A stretch of DNA of 11,439 nt from the NCBI GenBank assembly GCA_003219225.1, contig QHPZ01000070.1, positions 2,081-13,519 on the forward strand, read 5' to 3'. This document shows, piece by piece, positions 8,601-11,439 of this stretch. Source of the DNA: Verrucomicrobiota bacterium. GTDB taxonomy: Bacteria > Verrucomicrobiota > Verrucomicrobiia > Chthoniobacterales > UBA10450. The translations under genes and the position numbers were made by a program. Every line of letters starts with the position of its first letter. Within the stretch, counting starts at the first letter, position 1. The notes beneath the pieces were generated by a model. The model was not told the origin of the DNA, searched no databases, and saw only the letters and a list, made by a program, of their open reading frames with translations.

Positions 8601-8788
8601 CCACCGCAGAGTATAATCCGTGCGGATGGAGAGCCTGGCTGAATCAGACAACGATCCAGCTCGGCATGCAGAACGTCTTTGACCAGGATCCGCCCTTCGT
8701 GGCTGGCGCTTTCGAGAACGGCTACGACGAATCGTTGACCACGATCAAAGGCCGGTTCTGGTACGTCGGGCTCAAGAAAGTGTTCTAG
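5606..8788 (+). CDS. TonB-dependent outer-membrane receptor
   Basis: The product has 1060 residues. A signal peptide covers residues 1-32 (hydrophobic core, then SSAFA before Q33). A TonB-box-like RVVVTGS (51-57) is followed by the plug domain (about 64-180), with NPVDTYRPQDIEKLG, LLDGKRV, and the hallmark LKDGASEVYGTDAVAGVVNY (160-179). The remainder is a beta-barrel of alternating aromatic strands ending in RFWYVGLKKVF, with the C-terminal Phe typical of BAM-inserted proteins. Such receptors take up large or scarce ligands (metal chelates, vitamins, glycans) using TonB-ExbBD energy; none of those partners is in this window and the ligand cannot be read from sequence. Two unusual parts are an aromatic-rich stretch (303-337) and a lysine-rich insert (966-1014) between late strands. 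The gene has its own gap upstream and a strong terminator downstream, so it is probably a single transcription unit. Confidence 0.95.
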   Translation: MIRIVFKAFGCVGATLAAAVAIPFVFSSSAFAQNPAPVPPEPTAGTAEAPRVVVTGSNIPTAEETGPNPVDTYRPQDIEKLGIRNATDLQEFIPQEAGGTVNLNIGNGGDGTIQFNLRGLLPKETLVLLDGKRVAGPGLGGGGTDINLIPFVMIDHLDILKDGASEVYGTDAVAGVVNYFLIHKFRGLEIGGTYGNTNMGASNEMGEWEAWIKAGTGDDKTDIVVIADFWQRLNGIFSRDRDISSNGFFIPFGGFEERSGNFPGRVAGSRLLPKLFFGPGGTPQPGVNTPVPHSAANRQTSPFYISLFSFSIYTPVFGVYPDFYGGGNYFFFNFAAFTPDLPPGDRQSYYASFTRDICDKYLVMFADFKYTRSFFDASLAAVPFTPDPFKNPDGSILSPSGISVPTQNAFNPFTVATNTWIAPTGELVPVTTGVRFRGINDTGPRHELFTYWDQIFDVGLRGEMGEFGDYFKTWNWETGFRYSRNEGQDLSVGEVSQPGLRDALLSTDPATAFDPFLNFNAHNTKVARAQVYVTLHNSGEFELPIYYANLNGDLFNLPAGPLSFAVGGEYDGARFRRDRDVLNTTFQSIGSVDGQSFKVNRDVWGVYEEIRIPVTSPTWNFIGAYSLEFDVAEREQWFSNNTSSILPIGFQAFTPSAHTRYDAQKPKFSMRWEPLDPKWIGALTLRGSYSEAFHAPELGALSPAASQSFPAVHDPFSSQTEPQVEERILGNPFLHPELAYEWTYGAVYSPKWLKGLTMSADFWHIDMRDLVVNLGAQFIIEHNIPGLVFRGPTEVPGELGPVLFVTDPAANLGGAIFEGIDFETIYIMDTAMFGAGDFGRVTATANGTYLSRARLQVEPGVTKPVGIAGEFLPTSFSLTSSLPRWRANFSQFYDGPADTWMQGLDFGAIVHFIGDYNDDNNDLTGSIKFQAPITGLGNNPAPLPGRARDVRDYTTLDLVASYTFNLPPPAPTEVPGLSKEGGKNVKMKDGKEKNVMPVSTAEYNPCGWRAWLNQTTIQLGMQNVFDQDPPFVAGAFENGYDESLTTIKGRFWYVGLKKVF

Positions 8789-8812
8789 GAGCCACCGACC
8801 GGATAATTCAAC

Positions 8813-8847
8813 AGCGGCCGGGCCTGCGGGCCCGGCCGTTTTGTTTT
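8813..8847 (+). terminator. Rho-independent terminator after the TonB receptor gene
   Basis: A perfect 10-bp GC stem, CGGCCGGGCC (8815-8824) with GGCCCGGCCG (8829-8838), closes a TGCG tetraloop. It is followed by TTTTGTTTT (8839-8847), and AG/TT can extend the stem by A-T and G-U pairs. It lies 26 nt after the receptor stop codon and separates that gene from the next plus-strand gene. Confidence 0.93.
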
Positions 8848-8971
8848 ATGAAAAGCTCGCCACATCACACCACGAGCACGTTCGCCTAAGATCGACAATG
8901 ACGGGCGCTGTTTGTCCGGCCCAGGGGCGAGGATTGATTTTGCCGACCAGTTGAGGCATCGGACAAAAGTG

Positions 8972-11095
8972 ATGTCGGTGCACGCTCCAGCTCTAGCGAG
9001 CGGCGACCCGCAGTCGGCGCGATTCCGATCCAATCTGCGCCACTGGCTTCTGGCGCTCGTTCTGATCGGTCTCGTTTTTGTGGCATACGCTCGCGTCCTT
9101 AACTGTGGGTTCATTTGGGATGATGAAGCGCATGTAACGCAGAACCCATGCGTGATTGGACCGCTCGGGCTAAAGGAGATCTGGACGAGCACGCGGGCGG
9201 TCTACTATCCGCTGGTACTGACGACGTTTTGGGCCTTGCACAAGTTCGTCGGGTTAGCTCCGTGGCCCTACCATGTCCTCAACGTGCTCATGCACGCGGC
9301 CTCGGCGGTATTACTCTGTCGGGTGCTCCGACACTTGGAAGTTCGCGGGGCATGGCTCGGAGCAGCGCTCTGGGCGCTGCACCCGGTGATGATCCAGTCG
9401 GTTGCCTGGGTGACGGAGCTGAAAAATACGCAGTCTGGCTTCTTTTACCTGTTGTCGACCTTGTGTTTCCTGAGCTTTGACAGTGAAATCGGGCAGCGTG
9501 GTCGGTGGTCGCGATGGGGTTTGTCACTCCTATTTTTTGGGCTCGCTGTTCTCAGCAAACCTTCCACCGTGATGTTGCCGGTTGTGCTCGCGCTGTGTGT
9601 TTGGTGGCGCAAAGGACGAATCGGCTGGGCTAACGCTGCGACGCTTGCGGCTTTTATCGGCCTTTCCGCGGCGGCGAGTATCTGGACGATTTGGGAACAG
9701 AAGTTTCATGCTGGCGCGATGGGTGCGGAGTGGGCACAAACGCCGCTCCAACGCGTTATCATCGCCGGCCGGGCGATCTGGTTTTACCTTGGCAAGCTCG
9801 TCTGGCCAGATCCGCTGGTTTTCGTTTATCCGCGCTGGCGAATCGATTCGTCGCACCTGAGCGCTTATTTTCCAATCGTCGCGGCGCTGGCTGTCCTGGC
9901 TGGGTTGTGGCTCATCCGCGCAACATGGCGGCGCCCGGTGTTCTTTGCCGCTGCTTATTTCGTTATTTCTCTCTTCCCGGTGCTCGGCTTCTTCGATGTC
10001 TATTTTTTTCGTTATTCGTTTGTAAGCGATCATTTCCAGTATCTGGCGAGCATGGGGCCCCTCGCTCTAGCCGGCGCGGCCATTACAGGTGCAGTTCATC
10101 GGCTGCCGTGGAACTCGGTTCTGCGACCGATCGTCATCGGAGCATTTCTGGCCGTGCTCGGTGTGCTGACATGGCGACAGACTGCGGTCTACAACGATAT
10201 GGCGCATTACAACCTCGGCATTGCGCTGCGCGACCGTGCCGAAACCGGTAAAGCAATCGCTCATTACCGTGAGGCGATCGCGCTTCGGCCTGATTATGCC
10301 GAAGCGCACTACAACCTCGCCCGTCTTCTCGTCGCGCGCGGCGATTTCGACGATGCAATTGCGCACTATGAGAAAGTGCTGCTGATCAACCCGGCAGATG
10401 CGGAAGCGCACAACAATCTAGGTGCGGCACTCTTCGAAACCGGGCAATTGGATGAAGCCATTGCGCACTACGAAAAGGCGTTGGCGGCCCGTCCAGATTA
10501 CGCAGAGGCATCGATCAACCTTGGCGACGCGTTGCTCGCGAAGGGTGATTTTGACGGGGCCATCGCGCATTATCTGAGTGGCCTCAGCATTTCACCCGAT
10601 CACGTTGAGGCGCAGTACAATCTCGCGAACGTGCTGCTGCAAAAGGGCCAAGTGGACGAGGCCATCCGGCACTACAACAAGGTGCTCGAACTGCTGCCGC
10701 AAAGTGCTGATGCGCACGCCAACCTGGGCAGCGCTCTTCTTCGACAGGGCCGGAGCGCGGAAGCGATCGCCGAGTATCGCAAAGCGCTGGCCGTTGCGCC
10801 CGACAATCTGGCGGCACAAAGCAATCTTGCATGGTTGCTGGCAACTTCTTCTGATCCGTGGCTGCGAAACGGGCCGGAAGCAGTTTCGATAGCTGAACAG
10901 CTTGACCGGCTCGCAGGCGGAAATCGACCGTTGGTGTTGCGCATTCTGGCCGCTGCCTACGCAGAGGCCGGGCGCTTCAACGAAGCTGTGGATGCGGCGG
11001 AACGCGCGCTTCAGTTACCAGATAGCGGGACCTTGGCCGGCGCGCTTCGCAGAGAAATTGCGCTTTACCAGTCCGGTTCGCCTTACCACGAGTAA
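8972..11095 (+). CDS. TMTC-like membrane protein with six TPRs (P5)
   Basis: From ATG 8972 the product is 707 residues; TTG 8912 would add 20. Neither start has a good Shine-Dalgarno (GAGG at 8953-8956 is 15 nt away), so the start is uncertain. Residues 24-405 are a polytopic domain with IWDD (48-51) in the first extracytoplasmic loop, YYPLVLTTFW (78-87), HPVMIQSVAWVTELKNTQS (137-155), LSKPSTVMLP (194-203), and SDHFQYLASMG (352-362). These match the WDD branch of bacterial TMTC/GT-C-like proteins, distinct from the YDD branch seen at 527-2422. Six gap-free 34-residue TPRs (411-614) and a 93-residue C-terminal module (615-707) follow. Compared with P2 it lacks about 18 residues between the last membrane helix and the first TPR, and has Gln142 where P2 has Glu152. 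A glycosyltransferase role is inference. It follows the terminator, so it probably has its own promoter. Confidence 0.87.
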   Translation: MSVHAPALASGDPQSARFRSNLRHWLLALVLIGLVFVAYARVLNCGFIWDDEAHVTQNPCVIGPLGLKEIWTSTRAVYYPLVLTTFWALHKFVGLAPWPYHVLNVLMHAASAVLLCRVLRHLEVRGAWLGAALWALHPVMIQSVAWVTELKNTQSGFFYLLSTLCFLSFDSEIGQRGRWSRWGLSLLFFGLAVLSKPSTVMLPVVLALCVWWRKGRIGWANAATLAAFIGLSAAASIWTIWEQKFHAGAMGAEWAQTPLQRVIIAGRAIWFYLGKLVWPDPLVFVYPRWRIDSSHLSAYFPIVAALAVLAGLWLIRATWRRPVFFAAAYFVISLFPVLGFFDVYFFRYSFVSDHFQYLASMGPLALAGAAITGAVHRLPWNSVLRPIVIGAFLAVLGVLTWRQTAVYNDMAHYNLGIALRDRAETGKAIAHYREAIALRPDYAEAHYNLARLLVARGDFDDAIAHYEKVLLINPADAEAHNNLGAALFETGQLDEAIAHYEKALAARPDYAEASINLGDALLAKGDFDGAIAHYLSGLSISPDHVEAQYNLANVLLQKGQVDEAIRHYNKVLELLPQSADAHANLGSALLRQGRSAEAIAEYRKALAVAPDNLAAQSNLAWLLATSSDPWLRNGPEAVSIAEQLDRLAGGNRPLVLRILAAAYAEAGRFNEAVDAAERALQLPDSGTLAGALRREIALYQSGSPYHE
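10202..10813 (+). repeat. Six tandem 102-bp TPR-coding units within P5
   Basis: Residues 411-614 of P5 divide exactly into six 34-residue units with no insertions. They begin AHYNLGIAL, AHYNLARLL, AHNNLGAAL, ASINLGDAL, AQYNLANVL and AHANLGSAL. Most units carry AIAHY or AI.HY in the second helix and end with a Pro at the turn. Codon use differs among the copies, so these are diverged protein repeats and not a recent DNA duplication. Confidence 0.9.
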
Positions 11096-11117
11096 GCGCG
11101 CGCGAATACGAGTTCTC

Positions 11118-11439
11118 CTAACGCGACCCATGCGACGTCGTCAAGCTCGGATCGCGCAGGGCTCCGCCACTTTGATAAAGCGCAATACTGCTCTCGAGCT
11201 CCGCAGCCAACCCGGAATTGCCCTGTTGATTCGCCAGCTCAGCACCGCGCCGCGCGGCTTCGACTGCGTCCGTAAAGCGCCCACTTTCGGCATAAGCTGC
11301 GGCCAGCGTGCGAAGCACGATAGCGTTCTTGCCGCCGGAAAGCTGGAATGCCTGTTCAGCCAGTTGCACCGCTCTGTTGCCGTCGCGCAACGATTCTTCT
11401 GGGCAGGTGGCAAAGACCCATGCCAGGTTACTTTTCGCG
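11118..11439 (-). CDS. TPR-family protein, C-terminal part (5' end outside window)
   Basis: Reading the minus strand, the frame is open from the window edge to a TAG stop at 11118-11120 and gives about 106 residues. The first readable residues, AKSNLAWVFATCPEESLRDG, continue into IVLRTLAAAYAESGRF and end with IALYQSGGALRD and a short tail. This is the same C-terminal module that closes P2 and P5, including the LYQSG ending of P5, so the missing upstream part probably contains TPRs and perhaps a TMTC-like membrane domain. A TTG codon at 11388-11390 is not a credible start because the conserved module extends upstream of it. The gene converges on P5 with only 22 nt between the stop codons, and I see no terminator hairpin between them. 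Confidence 0.85.
   Translation of the reverse strand, partial: AKSNLAWVFATCPEESLRDGNRAVQLAEQAFQLSGGKNAIVLRTLAAAYAESGRFTDAVEAARRGAELANQQGNSGLAAELESSIALYQSGGALRDPSLTTSHGSR

Noticed and set aside
8898..8954. Small upstream frame (ATG 8898, 18 codons) before P5 as a regulatory leader peptide
   Set aside because: It has no Shine-Dalgarno, no rare-codon run, and no attenuator-type hairpin after it; chance is sufficient.
10202..10813. Recent tandem duplication of TPR units
   Set aside because: Units share protein pattern but differ widely in codons, so they are old, diverged repeats.

Overview
The window looks like a chromosomal segment of a Gram-negative bacterium, most plausibly a soil-type Verrucomicrobiota (Chthoniobacterales-like). 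This rests on family resemblance: large membrane proteins that fuse a TMTC-like polytopic domain to TPR repeats, an MFS/spermidine-synthase-like fusion, and a TonB-dependent receptor of the GSNIPTAEE...NPVDTYRPQDIEKLG type, a combination I associate with that phylum. The taxonomy is inference. I see no tRNA, rRNA, CRISPR array, insertion sequence or integrase.

Layout. Positions 1-453 (+) are the C-terminal end of a TPR protein. Positions 527-2422 (+) encode a membrane TPR protein with TMTC-type motifs (P2). Positions 2522-5362 (+) encode a membrane protein fused to a degenerate spermidine-synthase-like methyltransferase-fold domain. These three genes have short gaps (73 and 99 nt) and could be co-transcribed. 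A 243-nt gap with two inverted repeats and an A-rich stretch leads to the TonB-dependent receptor gene (5606-8788), which ends at a strong intrinsic terminator (8813-8847). A second TMTC-type membrane TPR protein (P5) follows at 8972-11095 (+). It converges with the 3' end of another TPR gene on the minus strand (11118 to the window edge), only 22 nt away.

The organising theme is envelope biology. Two different TMTC-like, GT-C-type membrane proteins carry an acidic YDD or WDD motif in their first extracytoplasmic loop. Eukaryotic TMTC proteins are O-mannosyltransferases, so a role in glycosylating exported proteins is a reasonable but unproven hypothesis. P2, P5 and the convergent gene share a C-terminal module of about 95 residues, so they belong to one expanded paralogous family. 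The second-look items are that shared module, changes in P5 (a lost linker of about 18 residues and a Glu-to-Gln change), the missing catalytic acids in the spermidine-synthase-like domain, two odd segments in the receptor, and a hairpin in the receptor leader that is followed by A rather than T runs.
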